NCBI GenBank assembly: GCA_965250195.1
Contig: OZ252295.1
Span: 2,542,001-2,606,000 of the forward strand
Direction of reading: 5' to 3'
Source of the DNA: CAUZIR01 sp965250195
GTDB lineage: Bacteria > Chloroflexota > Dehalococcoidia > Lucifugimonadales > UBA2962
DNA: 64,000 bases
In this document: positions 9,449 to 17,859 of the stretch, piece by piece
Layout: every line of letters starts with the position of its first letter
Numbering within the stretch: the stretch's first letter is position 1
Position numbers and translations under genes: made by a program
Notes under the pieces: generated by a model
Seen by the model: only the letters and a program-made list of their open reading frames with translations
What the model was told of the DNA's origin: nothing
The model's database searches: none

Positions 9449-10261
9449 ATGACCGAGCAACTAGCCGAGATTACGAAGCCGAAGGCCGAGGGCTTCCGAA
9501 AGGGCCGCAAGCTCTATCTGGTGCCGACCTTTTTTGTCATGGCCGGCATTCCGGACGACTTCAGGGAGAAGGTCGCCAAGTATTGGTCAGACGTTCGCTC
9601 TCAGGTTGAGAACATGGAGCGGACACTGACCAGGGTCACCCACGTTTACCACGAGTCGGTATTCACTGGTGGCGATGAGGGTCTTGGCGAGATCGAACAG
9701 GTAAACGCTCACGGCCATTCGTTCATTAACGTGCTGTGCCGCTCGACCGCCAAACTCGAGGCGACGGACCACAGGGAGGCACTTGAGGAGTCCGTCGATT
9801 GGCAGCGCTGCAGCGGGGTCGGGCTAGTCACCGAGAACGTGCGCAACGCAATCAGGGAGTCGCTGGAGCGGACCACGAAGACACGGTATGAGCATATGGC
9901 TACCGTGATCGACGAGACGCTTGGTGAGGACGAGGCCGGCCTGTTCGTAGTCAATGAAGACCACCAGGTGCAGTTTCCGACAGATATCCAGGTCTTTTAC
10001 ATCTCGCCGCCTTCACTGGACGAGATTAAACGATGGGTGGGCGAGCAGATGCGCCGCATGATCGCCGAGCAGGAGGCGGCCATGCACCGGGCAGAGGAGG
10101 CGGCCGACCCGGCCGGAGAGGACGGCAACGAGTCAGGGTCTGCGGCGGGGGATGATCCGGGCGCTGATCCGTCCGGCCGGGACGAAGAGGAGGACAGCCC
10201 AGGTCCCGGAGAGTCTAGCCGGGACGAAGAGGAACAGGCTCCCACCGAATACCCTCACTAG
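9449..10261 (+). CDS. Unknown conserved-looking protein with acidic tail
   Basis: I do not recognise this 270-residue protein. Residues 1-205 look like a folded alpha/beta domain with a possible helical bundle (for example the region FREKVAKYWSDVRSQVENME) and the strands LYLVPTFFVMAG and AGLFVVNEDHQVQFP. From about residue 215 the chain turns into a low-complexity acidic Glu/Asp/Gly/Ser/Pro tail. There is no signal peptide or membrane segment. It starts 14 bases after the formate dehydrogenase alpha gene and could belong to that transcript. It converges with the alcohol dehydrogenase gene, 12 bases away. Confidence 0.7.
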   Translation: MTEQLAEITKPKAEGFRKGRKLYLVPTFFVMAGIPDDFREKVAKYWSDVRSQVENMERTLTRVTHVYHESVFTGGDEGLGEIEQVNAHGHSFINVLCRSTAKLEATDHREALEESVDWQRCSGVGLVTENVRNAIRESLERTTKTRYEHMATVIDETLGEDEAGLFVVNEDHQVQFPTDIQVFYISPPSLDEIKRWVGEQMRRMIAEQEAAMHRAEEAADPAGEDGNESGSAAGDDPGADPSGRDEEEDSPGPGESSRDEEEQAPTEYPH

Positions 10262-10273
10262 GCAGGCAGGGGG

Positions 10274-11320
10274 TTACGCGGTGAGGACCTGCACCTTTAT
10301 GGCCCCGGTGGTCTTGTCGTACGAGGTCTCAAACCCTGACTGGATGTCATCAAGGGTCACCCGGTGGGTGACGAGGGGCTTGAGGTCCGCCCTGCCTGAC
10401 CCCATTTCCTCGATGGCGATCTGGAACGCATTGCGGCCGTCCATGGTTGCATAGGTGGCCGACCAGATGATTGAAATCTCGTTGAGAATGGCCTGGAACC
10501 AGTCGATCTTCACCGGCCTGTGGAAGTTGCCGGTGGTAACGATTCGGCCCTGCTTTCGGGTTACATCCACGGCCTGATTCATTACTTCATCCGATCGACC
10601 GCCGACGGTCTCGACGACGAGATCGGCGCCCACGCCGTCGCTGATCTCAGCCAACGCATCTTTGAGCTCGTCGCCCTCGGTTTCGACTACGATATCGGCG
10701 CCCATCCGCCTGGCCATGTCGGCCTGTTGCGGGTAACGCGCGGTCGCCACGATGGTGCCGGCGCCCATTGCCCGGGCCGCGGCGGTGGCGCACAGGCCAA
10801 TGGTGCCTGAGCCGAGCACGGCTACGGTCTCGCCGCCGCGCAGCTCGCCCCGGCGCATGGCGTGAATGGTGACGGCGAAGGGCTCGACCAGCGCGCCCTC
10901 TTCCCAGTTCATGGCGTCTGTGAGCCCGTACATGCCGGCGGCCTTGCGTGAGACGAACTCCGCGTAGCCGCCTCCGGTGTCCGGGGCCATGTTTTCGCAC
11001 AGGAAGTACTGGCCTTCACTGCAGTAGTGACAGGTGAAACAGGCTCTGCCGTGGCCGATTCCCTCGATTGCAACGCGCTCGCCGATGCGGGCCCTGTCGA
11101 CGCGCTCACCTACCTCGACGATTTCGCCGGCGATCTCGTGGCCCGCCGGAATGGTCTCTCGATCGGTCTTCTCGGTGTAGATGAGCAGATCGGAGCCGCA
11201 GATGCCCTCGGCACGTACTCGCACGAGCGCGTCATCAGGACCAACGGGCGGCCGGTCGATCTCTGTCAGTTCCATCGCGCCGTTGCCGTTCCACAGGGCG
11301 GCTTTCATCTTTTCGGGCAT
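10274..11320 (-). CDS. Zinc-dependent alcohol dehydrogenase, MDR family (paralogue 1)
   Basis: A medium-chain dehydrogenase of about 348 residues in the threonine/sorbitol dehydrogenase branch. Visible are the catalytic zinc ligand in GICGSD, a GHE motif, the structural zinc loop CFTCHYCSEGQYFLC, and the Rossmann motif VLGSGTIGL. The ORF extends 33 codons further upstream, but the ATG at 11320 has AGGAG at the right distance and aligns with the family start, so I use it. Substrate is unknown. A close relative lies at 12098-13141; the two flank a TIGR03086-like gene on the other strand. Confidence 0.88.
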   Translation of the reverse strand: MPEKMKAALWNGNGAMELTEIDRPPVGPDDALVRVRAEGICGSDLLIYTEKTDRETIPAGHEIAGEIVEVGERVDRARIGERVAIEGIGHGRACFTCHYCSEGQYFLCENMAPDTGGGYAEFVSRKAAGMYGLTDAMNWEEGALVEPFAVTIHAMRRGELRGGETVAVLGSGTIGLCATAAARAMGAGTIVATARYPQQADMARRMGADIVVETEGDELKDALAEISDGVGADLVVETVGGRSDEVMNQAVDVTRKQGRIVTTGNFHRPVKIDWFQAILNEISIIWSATYATMDGRNAFQIAIEEMGSGRADLKPLVTHRVTLDDIQSGFETSYDKTTGAIKVQVLTA

Positions 11321-11496
11321 ATGAGTAACTCCTGGACTTTGTCTCCGAGTGCAGATTGTACGAAAGTCTGACGAAATCACGTTAAGGGCCCGGCCCCGAC
11401 CACGAACCAGCCGGCGCATTGAGGAGACGATTGACGGCTACGTAAGTCCGTGCTTACATGACCAGGCACGTCCGAACATCCGACTGCGCGAGCGTT

Positions 11497-12078
11497 ATGA
11501 CGGACCACATTGAACGAGACCCGATAGAAGTTTTCGCCCGTGCGGCCGCCCATACGCGGACATTGATCGTCGGTGTCGCAATGACTCAGATGGGTCATAT
11601 CACGCCGCTTCCCGGGTGGGACTTGGCGCGGCTCATCGATCATCTCGGTGACATAGCCGCCGCTGGGGCGGAGGTATTCAAAGGCGAGCGCCCGGGCGCC
11701 GGTCAGGACGCTATCACGCGCTACGACGACGCCGTCAGGGCGTTCATCGAGGGCGGGTGTGTACCGGACACCATGGGTAAGACGCTCGCCACCTTCATGG
11801 GGGAGATGACCGGTGGCCAGCTTGCGATGGCACTTGCGATGGACAATCTCGTGCATGGCTGGGACCTCGCCAAAGCAACCGGCCAGGACACCGACCTTCC
11901 GGCAGAGGTAGTGGCGGCCGTTTTCGCCACCTACGCTCCAGATGTCGAATCGGCCATCGAGCCAGCTCCGACGACCGAGCAACTCAGAGGTTACGGCTCG
12001 CTTGGGCCTGAGGTGCCGGTTGCCGACTACGCCCCCATGCAGGACCGGTTGCTGGGGCTCATGGGCAGGACGCCTTAA
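11497..12078 (+). CDS. TIGR03086/mycothiol-maleylpyruvate isomerase N-domain-like protein
   Basis: A protein of about 193 residues resembling the metal-binding DinB-like four-helix family that includes TIGR03086 proteins. The pattern GWDLARLIDHLGD near the N-terminus and MDNLVHGWDLAKATGQ in the middle provide the typical histidines. Function in this family is mostly unknown; some members act with small thiols. An ATG at 11458 would add 13 residues. A weak promoter-like pair (TTGACG at 11431 and TTACAT at 11454, 17 bases apart) would place transcription after that codon, which favours 11497. Neither start has a clear Shine-Dalgarno. Confidence 0.75.
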   Translation: MTDHIERDPIEVFARAAAHTRTLIVGVAMTQMGHITPLPGWDLARLIDHLGDIAAAGAEVFKGERPGAGQDAITRYDDAVRAFIEGGCVPDTMGKTLATFMGEMTGGQLAMALAMDNLVHGWDLAKATGQDTDLPAEVVAAVFATYAPDVESAIEPAPTTEQLRGYGSLGPEVPVADYAPMQDRLLGLMGRTP

Positions 12079-12097
12079 TCCAACGCCACCGGCATGC

Positions 12098-13141
12098 CTA
12101 TGCTTGGTGCACTTGGACTTTTATCGAGCCGGTGGACTTGTCGTAGGCGGTATCGATGGCCTGCTGGACCTGCTCTAGCGGAAATTTGTGAGTGACCATC
12201 GGCTTCAGATCAACCCTGCCAGAGCCCATCATGTCGATGGCGATCTCGAAGTCGTCACGTCCGTCCAGCACCGAGTAGCAGGACGAGAAAATCACCGACT
12301 GCTCCTTGAGAAGCGGGGTCATCCAGTCGACTTCTATGGGCACCCAGAATCCGCCCAGTATCACGATTCGGCCCTGGGGACGGGTGAACTGGATGGACTG
12401 CTGGATGGTGGCGTCGGTGCGGCCTCCGACCGATTCGAGCGTGACATCGGCACCACGTCCGTCGGTCTCGTCGGCGATGGCATCGGCGAGTTCGTCGCCT
12501 TTGTCCGGCAACACCACGTCCGCCCCAAGGGTTTTCGCCAGCTCGCCCTGGTGGCCGTGGCGAGCGGTGACCATTACCTTACCGGCGCCCATCGCGCGCG
12601 CTGCGGCGACGGCCGTTTGACCGATGTTGCCGGCCCCCAGAACGAGCACGGTCTCGCCGCCCTCTAGCTTGCCCCGGCGGCAGCCGTGTACCGAAACGGC
12701 GAGGGGCTCCACCAGGGCCGCCTCCTCCCAGTTCATGTTGTCGGGAATGGGAAAGCAGCCGGCAGCGTTGCGCTTGATGTACTGGGCGTAGCCACCGCCG
12801 GTGTCCGGCTTTTTGTCGCGGCACTGCACCGGCTGTCCCTGGCGGCAGTAAAAACAGGCTCCGCAGTTGAGACCGAAGCCAAGGATTTCGACGGCTACGC
12901 GCTCGCCGACGCGGCCGGGATCGACGCCCTCGCCGACCTCGACGATCTCGCCCGCGACTTCGTGGCCGCCCGGTAACTCTTCAGGCTCGGGCTTGTCCCA
13001 CCAGAGCAGCAGATCGGAGCCGCATACCCCTTCGGCCCGGACTCTGGTCAGGACCTCTCTCGGTCCCACTTCAGGTACGGCGATGTCCTTGATTTCGAGT
13101 TTGCGATTGCCCTGGTAAAGGGCCGCTTTCATTGTGCGCAT
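12098..13141 (-). CDS. Zinc-dependent alcohol dehydrogenase, MDR family (paralogue 2)
   Basis: About 347 residues, closely similar in layout to the dehydrogenase at 10274-11320: GVCGSD with the catalytic cysteine, GHE, structural zinc loop CGACFYCRQGQPVQC, Rossmann motif VLGAGNIGQ, and the C-terminal phrase DKSTGSIKVQV. I start at the ATG at 13141 because GGAGA lies 7 bases upstream; 13132 is an alternative. It is the last of three genes on this strand after an esterase and an HpcH aldolase, with a 13-base gap to the latter, so it may use an aldehyde or alcohol linked to the aldolase. Substrate unknown. Confidence 0.88.
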   Translation of the reverse strand: MRTMKAALYQGNRKLEIKDIAVPEVGPREVLTRVRAEGVCGSDLLLWWDKPEPEELPGGHEVAGEIVEVGEGVDPGRVGERVAVEILGFGLNCGACFYCRQGQPVQCRDKKPDTGGGYAQYIKRNAAGCFPIPDNMNWEEAALVEPLAVSVHGCRRGKLEGGETVLVLGAGNIGQTAVAAARAMGAGKVMVTARHGHQGELAKTLGADVVLPDKGDELADAIADETDGRGADVTLESVGGRTDATIQQSIQFTRPQGRIVILGGFWVPIEVDWMTPLLKEQSVIFSSCYSVLDGRDDFEIAIDMMGSGRVDLKPMVTHKFPLEQVQQAIDTAYDKSTGSIKVQVHQA

Positions 13142-13154
13142 CTGCAGATCTCCG

Positions 13155-13898
13155 TCAGTGGTTTTCAACAAAAGCCCTGCCCGCCTCGAGCAGCAGGGCG
13201 TGGGCGTAAGTCATCGCCGTATCGTCAGTCATCATCTTCCGGTCGGCGGCATGAATGCGGGCAACCGTCTCGGCCATAGCCGATTTTACAGCCGGGTCGT
13301 CCGGTCGGCCGGGCATACCCATCGACTGGGCCAGGTCATTGGGACCAAACGCGAAATAGTCGATTCCGGGGACCATCATCAGGTCGTCGATGGAGGCCAA
13401 CGCCTTTTCCGTTTCAAGCTGAGCGATAAGAACCAGCCCGGCGTTCGCAGCCGCCATGAGTCCGGTGCGGGTGCCGTCGTCGCCCTCGACCGAAGCCGGG
13501 TCGTTATAGTGCAGTGCCCTGCCGCCGCCCCAACTCCTCTCGCCCTCCGGACCGAACCGGCAGGCCCTCACGAACGCCGTCGCCTCCTCCGGCGTCTCGA
13601 CGTGGGGCCCCATGATCCCCTGCACTCCCCTGTCGAGATACGTGATGAGAGTGTCTGGATCGAGGGAGGGCGGCCTGGCGGTGACTGTCAGGCCGACCGC
13701 CTGGGCGGCCAGGCAAGTCTGTTCGATGTCGTCGGGGCTGAAGGGTCCGTGCTCACCGTCTATCTGGACGAAGTGGAATCCGGCAAGGGCGACCAACTCG
13801 ACGATCTGGCTGGATGGAAACGTGAGCCAACAACCGAGCGATTTTTCGCCGCGCGCAGCCCTCTCAACCATCACGTTCGCTGGTAACAAGGGTCTCAA
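13155..13898 (-). CDS. HpcH/HpaI-family class II aldolase
   Basis: The protein shows the HpcH/HpaI TIM-barrel pattern: LGCWLTFPSSQIVEL, the strand AGFHFVQIDGEHGPF with metal-site acids, RPPSLDPDTLITYLDRGVQGIMGPHV, and FGPNDLAQSMG with the second metal ligand. Family members cleave 2-keto-3-deoxy acids or similar to pyruvate or glyoxylate plus an aldehyde. The long ORF reaches 14069, but its N-terminal part overlaps the esterase gene and is not family-like. I use TTG at 13898, which has GGAGGG upstream; ATG at 13871 is the conservative alternative. It is probably co-transcribed with the neighbouring alcohol dehydrogenase, which could reduce or oxidise the aldehyde. Confidence 0.82.
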   Translation of the reverse strand: MRPLLPANVMVERAARGEKSLGCWLTFPSSQIVELVALAGFHFVQIDGEHGPFSPDDIEQTCLAAQAVGLTVTARPPSLDPDTLITYLDRGVQGIMGPHVETPEEATAFVRACRFGPEGERSWGGGRALHYNDPASVEGDDGTRTGLMAAANAGLVLIAQLETEKALASIDDLMMVPGIDYFAFGPNDLAQSMGMPGRPDDPAVKSAMAETVARIHAADRKMMTDDTAMTYAHALLLEAGRAFVENH

Positions 13899-13974
13899 CG
13901 GTATCTGGGCCCCTCCGGCCGAGATGGTACGCGGGCGTCCCTGTCGCGACAAGAGCAACCCGTATCGACCGGGG

Positions 13975-14673
13975 TCACTCTCCGTTTGAGGCCGGGGTGA
14001 ATGGAGCCAGGACTTTGTGGACCCACACGGTGAGGTCTGAGATAACCTCCGGCGAAATCTCGTGACCAACCGGGTACTCGTTGTATTCGGGGTGGTAGCC
14101 TTTCGATCTGAGAAACTCGATGCCCTGCCGGGCGTCCGCCACAGAGATCATGTTGTCCTCCGTTCCGTGCGAGGCATACACGGCCTGAGTGCGGTCTTCG
14201 GGCAATCGATCTTCGATATCTCGCTTGCCCGCTACGACTGAACTGAGGGCGGCGATGCCGACGAAACGATCTGGGTGCGGCAAACCAATGCGGTAAGCCA
14301 TCATGCCTCCCTGAGAGAAGCCGCCGAGGATGACCTTTCCCGCCGGCGTCGGATACATGGCCAGGACCTCTTCCACAAAGCCTTCCAACAGCCGATCGGC
14401 GTGATCCAGCGCCTCCCTGGCGCCATCCCCACCCAGAGGCGCCCAGGCGAAGTTGTCGCCCACAATCCCCATGTTCATTGAGATCGGGGCGTTGGGAAAG
14501 GCATAAACGTAACCCCGGGAATCGATAGCCGGTGCCAGGCCTGCCAGGTCGCCCATGTGAGCGCCGAAGCCGTGCAGAAGGACCACCAGCGGGTATGGGT
14601 GCTCGGGTTCGAAGCCATTGGGCTCCACGGTGATGAACTTGAGGTGGTCGCCTTCGTGCTGGACGTACTTCAT
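13975..14673 (-). CDS. Phospholipase/carboxylesterase-type alpha/beta hydrolase
   Basis: A 232-residue hydrolase of the Abhydrolase_2 type. It has the oxyanion segment LVVLLHGFGAHMGD, the nucleophile elbow GFSQGG, an acid in GTEDNMIS and the catalytic His in YPVGHEIS. There is no signal peptide, so it should act in the cytoplasm on short acyl esters or similar. It is first on the minus strand in a set with the aldolase and alcohol dehydrogenase. No specific substrate can be inferred. Confidence 0.85.
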   Translation of the reverse strand: MKYVQHEGDHLKFITVEPNGFEPEHPYPLVVLLHGFGAHMGDLAGLAPAIDSRGYVYAFPNAPISMNMGIVGDNFAWAPLGGDGAREALDHADRLLEGFVEEVLAMYPTPAGKVILGGFSQGGMMAYRIGLPHPDRFVGIAALSSVVAGKRDIEDRLPEDRTQAVYASHGTEDNMISVADARQGIEFLRSKGYHPEYNEYPVGHEISPEVISDLTVWVHKVLAPFTPASNGE

Positions 14674-14838
14674 GAGTTGGGCCTCGGCTGGACGGGACGG
14701 TGTGGTGAGATTTCAGGCTAGGGGATACACTCGAATCTAAGATACACGGCGCCGGCGCGGACATGATTTCCGAGTCGGTGCCGGCGAAAGGGCTGTTGAG
14801 CGAAATGGCTGTTGCGAAGGAGGCTTGGACAAAGCCGA

Positions 14839-15609
14839 ATGACGAAATTTACAGAGCTGTTGGGCAATGCCGGCAGACGAGATAATGAACCCCTCGGCTT
14901 CGGCCACGGAGGGAAACGCTCTGCGCGAACGCCGGACATTTTGGTCGTTGCGCGGATAAGCACGAAGGATCTGTCGAAGCTTGAAGTAAAAGACTTTCCC
15001 GTGGACGCATTCTTGCTTGAGACCGAAAATTTCGGCGCCAAGGTCTCGGCTGCGGCATCCAAGGCCCTGGTCGGAGCTGTTTGGGGAGTCCGAATAGAGG
15101 CGGTTGGCAGCGACGAAGTCGAGAACCTGAAGACGTCCGGGGCCGACTTCATCGTGTTTGAAGCTTCAGCTACGCGGGCCTCTGTGCTGGGCGAAGAAGA
15201 GCTGGGCGCCTTTCTTTCAATAGCTCCCGATTTAGGCGAAGAAGAGGCCCAGGCCATTCATGGGCTACCCATCGATGGCGTGGCGATTGAGGTCGGTGCG
15301 AACTCGTTCCCCCTCACCATCGAGACTTTAATGCAATTGCATCGGGCCATGACGTCGGGGGCCCACGCGATTGTATTAAGCGACTTCGACCCGAAGACTT
15401 TGACCGCCGGAGACTTGGAGGCTATGCGCGGTGTTGGGGTGTCGGCACTGGCCCTGCCCGCCGCCTCGAAGGCGGATCTGGGAGCGCTGCGCAAAACGAT
15501 TGCTGACCTGCCCGAGCCCAAGCATGCGCAAGACGATAGGATGGCCCTGATCCCGCATGCTGGCGCAGCCGATGAGCGAGAAGATTTTGATGAGGACGAC
15601 GATTACTAG
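14839..15609 (+). CDS. Unknown protein, possibly TIM-barrel-like, with acidic C-terminus
   Basis: About 256 residues. I do not recognise the family. Repeating strand-helix units such as DILVVARIS, VDAFLLETENFG, GAVWGVRIEAVG, ADFIVFEASAT, DGVAIEVGANSF, HAIVLSDFD and GVSALALPAAS are what a TIM barrel would show, with seven or eight such strands visible. The chain ends in a strongly acidic tail, EDFDEDDDY. ATG at 14839 lies 16 bases after an AGGAGG; an upstream TTG at 14812 would contain that motif and is unlikely. The gene stands alone and converges with the phosphoesterase gene. Confidence 0.65.
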   Translation: MTKFTELLGNAGRRDNEPLGFGHGGKRSARTPDILVVARISTKDLSKLEVKDFPVDAFLLETENFGAKVSAAASKALVGAVWGVRIEAVGSDEVENLKTSGADFIVFEASATRASVLGEEELGAFLSIAPDLGEEEAQAIHGLPIDGVAIEVGANSFPLTIETLMQLHRAMTSGAHAIVLSDFDPKTLTAGDLEAMRGVGVSALALPAASKADLGALRKTIADLPEPKHAQDDRMALIPHAGAADEREDFDEDDDY

Positions 15610-15659
15610 AACTGAGTAGCCGCGTTCGACCGGTCCCATGCGCAGGTAGTCGCCCCTGA

Positions 15660-16391
15660 CTACCGCCCGTAGGTGAGACGCTCGATGAGGTACTTGGGGA
15701 GGCCACGCTCTTCCATCTTCGTCTGGGTCGTCGACACATCGTATTCAACCCGGTGATGGACTATCGATCCCTCAGAGTCGTCGAAAACCGCATAGCTGGC
15801 GCGCGGATCACCGTCACGAGGTTGCCCCACACCACCGGGGTTGATGATGATTCTGTCGCCACCGAGATTTACCGCCGTGTCGAGTGGGAATTCCAGAAAC
15901 GCGGCTCCGTCCTCTTTTGGCCTACAAAGAAACGAGATGTGCGAGTGCCCGACCAGACACCGCTCGGTCTCAAAGTGCAGGAAGCTGGCAATGGCGGCCG
16001 GGACGGAGATGACGTACTCCCAGACAGGGTCCCTGGGGCTACCGTGAACCATGGTGAACTCGCCTGATTCGATTCTGAGCGGCAGCTCCCGAATGTAGTC
16101 CGCCTGCTCGGCGCTAATCCGGGTAGAAGTCCATCGATTGGCGGCGGTGGCGTGCTCGTTGAAGGCTTCGAGACTGAGGCGTCCGACCGACGCCAAATCG
16201 TGATTTCCAGCGACCGAACGTGCGTCATGACTGCGAAGAAGGTCGATGCAGGGCCCCGGATCGGGCCCGTATCCGATGAGGTCCCCCAGCGACCAGATCT
16301 GGTCGAATCCGCCTCTATGTTCGCAGTCACCGATGACGGCCTGGAACGCCTCGAGATTGGAGTGCACGTCCGATACGATCAGGGCTCTCAA
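15660..16391 (-). CDS. Metallophosphoesterase, YfcE/calcineurin-like family
   Basis: A 243-residue phosphoesterase. It shows the dimetal motifs in order: SDVHSN at the start, GDLIGYGPDP, GNHD, and later VHGSP and GHSH. The ORF runs upstream to 16529, but homology begins at RALIVSDVHSN, so I use TTG at 16391, which has GGAG five bases before it. Members hydrolyse phosphodiesters or phosphomonoesters; several have been called diadenosine polyphosphatases or cyclic nucleotide phosphodiesterases. No neighbour suggests the substrate. It is divergent from tsaE. Confidence 0.85.
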   Translation of the reverse strand: MRALIVSDVHSNLEAFQAVIGDCEHRGGFDQIWSLGDLIGYGPDPGPCIDLLRSHDARSVAGNHDLASVGRLSLEAFNEHATAANRWTSTRISAEQADYIRELPLRIESGEFTMVHGSPRDPVWEYVISVPAAIASFLHFETERCLVGHSHISFLCRPKEDGAAFLEFPLDTAVNLGGDRIIINPGGVGQPRDGDPRASYAVFDDSEGSIVHHRVEYDVSTTQTKMEERGLPKYLIERLTYGR

Positions 16392-16413
16392 AAAGGCTCC
16401 ACCCCTAAGAATT

Positions 16414-16436
16414 TGGGAGAATCTGGGAGAATCTGG
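16414..16436 (+). repeat. Short tandem repeat (TGGGAGAATC twice)
   Basis: Two exact 10-base copies of TGGGAGAATC plus TGG, just upstream of the phosphoesterase start in the divergent region. It could be slippage or a binding site for a regulator. Confidence 0.7.
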
Positions 16437-16465
16437 TTCGCCAGCCCCCGGTGGCCGACCCACCA

Positions 16466-16513
16466 GGCCTCCTGCAACCACGGCGGGAACCGCTTTGTGG
16501 CCTGTTGGAGGCC
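16466..16513. other. Nested inverted repeat in divergent promoter region
   Basis: Three nested complementary pairs: GGCCTCC (16466-16472) with GGAGGCC (16507-16513), CCAC (16478-16481) with GTGG (16497-16500), and GCGG (16483-16486) with CCGC (16490-16493) around a GAA loop. The right side overlaps the -35 and spacer of the tsaE promoter, so it might be a regulator site or cruciform. Confidence 0.6.
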
Positions 16514-16523
16514 CGAATATAAT
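16495..16523 (+). promoter_or_regulatory. Probable sigma-70-type promoter for tsaE-tsaB
   Basis: TTGTGG (16495-16500), a 17-base spacer, and a perfect TATAAT (16518-16523). It points toward tsaE, which starts 62 bases downstream. Confidence 0.6.
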
Positions 16524-16585
16524 ACACATTCGAGCGCCCCTCTAAACACTCTAATGTCCCAGGTCGGAGACCGCCGAAACACGAG

Positions 16586-17116
16586 TTGGAACGTAAAACG
16601 TCACATCCTTCGTCTGACTTGATATTCACTCTGCATTCGAGCGGCCCTGATCGGACTCAGGCAGTGGGAGAGGCGATTGGGGCTCATGCCAAGCCCGGGG
16701 ACATCGTCCTCCTGAATGGTGAGTTGGGCGCCGGCAAGACCTGTTTTACCCAGGGAGTGCTCCGTGGCCTGGGGTCGAAAGACCATGTTCGTAGCCCTAC
16801 GTTCGTGTTGATAATGGAGCACGCCGCCAGGATTCCGCTATTCCACGCGGACCTTTACAGGCTCGAATCCGGCGCGAGCCTGGACACGGTAGGGTTGGAA
16901 GATCACCTTCATGGAGATGGCCTCTGCGTCGTCGAATGGGCCGATCGCGCCCCGCGAGCGTTCCCGGCCGGGCGTCTGGAGATTTGTATTGAGCCGAGCG
17001 AGGATGGGATGGACGAGCGGGAGCTGACACTTGTCGCCGTCGGTGAGCGGCATGCTGAACTCTTGAGATCCGCTTTGACCGATGAGGCCCTGGAGGGCTC
17101 CGGTCCGCCTCGCTGA
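16586..17116 (+). CDS. tsaE: TsaE, tRNA t6A modification ATPase
   Basis: TsaE is the P-loop protein that works with TsaB and TsaD to make threonylcarbamoyladenosine at tRNA position 37. The Walker A motif GELGAGKT is at residues 45-52, followed by the family signature RSPTFVLI and HADLYRLES. The 176-residue length is slightly above the usual 150-160. The start is TTG at 16586; no other in-frame start precedes the P-loop at a sensible distance. tsaB follows 8 bases later. Confidence 0.9.
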   Translation: MERKTSHPSSDLIFTLHSSGPDRTQAVGEAIGAHAKPGDIVLLNGELGAGKTCFTQGVLRGLGSKDHVRSPTFVLIMEHAARIPLFHADLYRLESGASLDTVGLEDHLHGDGLCVVEWADRAPRAFPAGRLEICIEPSEDGMDERELTLVAVGERHAELLRSALTDEALEGSGPPR

Positions 17117-17124
17117 GAACACCC

Positions 17125-17796
17125 GTGCAACTTTCCATCGATACGTCCACCCGCTTTGCTTCTGTCGCCGTCTCCCACGGGGTTGGTTTAGTGGCGGAGC
17201 GGACGTGGCGCGCCGAGCGAAACCACTCGGTGGAGTTGGTTCCGGCGATAAGAGCGATCATGAATGGAGCCGGAGTCGCGCCGTCCGATCTTGACGCTTT
17301 GTATGTTGCCAACGGACCCGGAGGTTTCAGCGCCCTGCGAGTCGGGATGGCAACGGCCAAGTCGTTGGCGATGAGTCTGGAAGTGCCGTTGGTGGCAGTT
17401 GGGACACTGGAAATTGAGATGGCTCCACACCTGCCCTCGGACCTGCCGGTTTGTGCAATCCTAGAGGGAGGTGGAGGCCGGTTGTACGCCGGGTGGGAGG
17501 AGACTGTTAAGGAGACGTTCGGCGTTCTGACAGTTGAGGAATTGATCGAACTTACTTCGGAACGCACTGTGTTCTGCGGAGAGGCGGCCGCCGCAATCGA
17601 GCCGTCGCTGTCTGAAGCCCTTGGCGAGTTGGCGGTCGTTCGGGCAATCGATCCGCCGACTCGACGGGGAGGGACTCTAGCGGCGTTGGGTTTCGCTAGG
17701 CTGGAGGCCGGTGAATTTGATGACCCGGATACTCTCGAACCGTTATACATGCGAAGTGCGCAATATGAGTTCGCCCACAAAACTCATCTGCGCTGA
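17125..17796 (+). CDS. tsaB: TsaB, tRNA t6A modification scaffold protein
   Basis: A 223-residue ASKHA-fold protein beginning LSIDTSTRFASVAVS, with NHSVELVPAI and the hallmark VANGPGGFSALRVGMATAKSLAM. TsaB binds TsaD and TsaE and has no catalytic activity itself. Start is GTG at 17125. TsaD is not in this window. Some bacterial tsaB genes are followed by rimI; here ndk follows after 63 bases. Confidence 0.9.
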   Translation: MQLSIDTSTRFASVAVSHGVGLVAERTWRAERNHSVELVPAIRAIMNGAGVAPSDLDALYVANGPGGFSALRVGMATAKSLAMSLEVPLVAVGTLEIEMAPHLPSDLPVCAILEGGGGRLYAGWEETVKETFGVLTVEELIELTSERTVFCGEAAAAIEPSLSEALGELAVVRAIDPPTRRGGTLAALGFARLEAGEFDDPDTLEPLYMRSAQYEFAHKTHLR

Positions 17797-17859
17797 CTAT
17801 AGGTTCTTGTAATAAGACATGAGGCCAACCATAGGGCTGGCGGCTGAAAAGGAAAATTC

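Noticed and set aside
11431..11459. Strong promoter before the TIGR03086-like gene
   Set aside because: TTGACG is good but TTACAT matches only half of the -10 consensus; kept only as a weak argument for the start codon.
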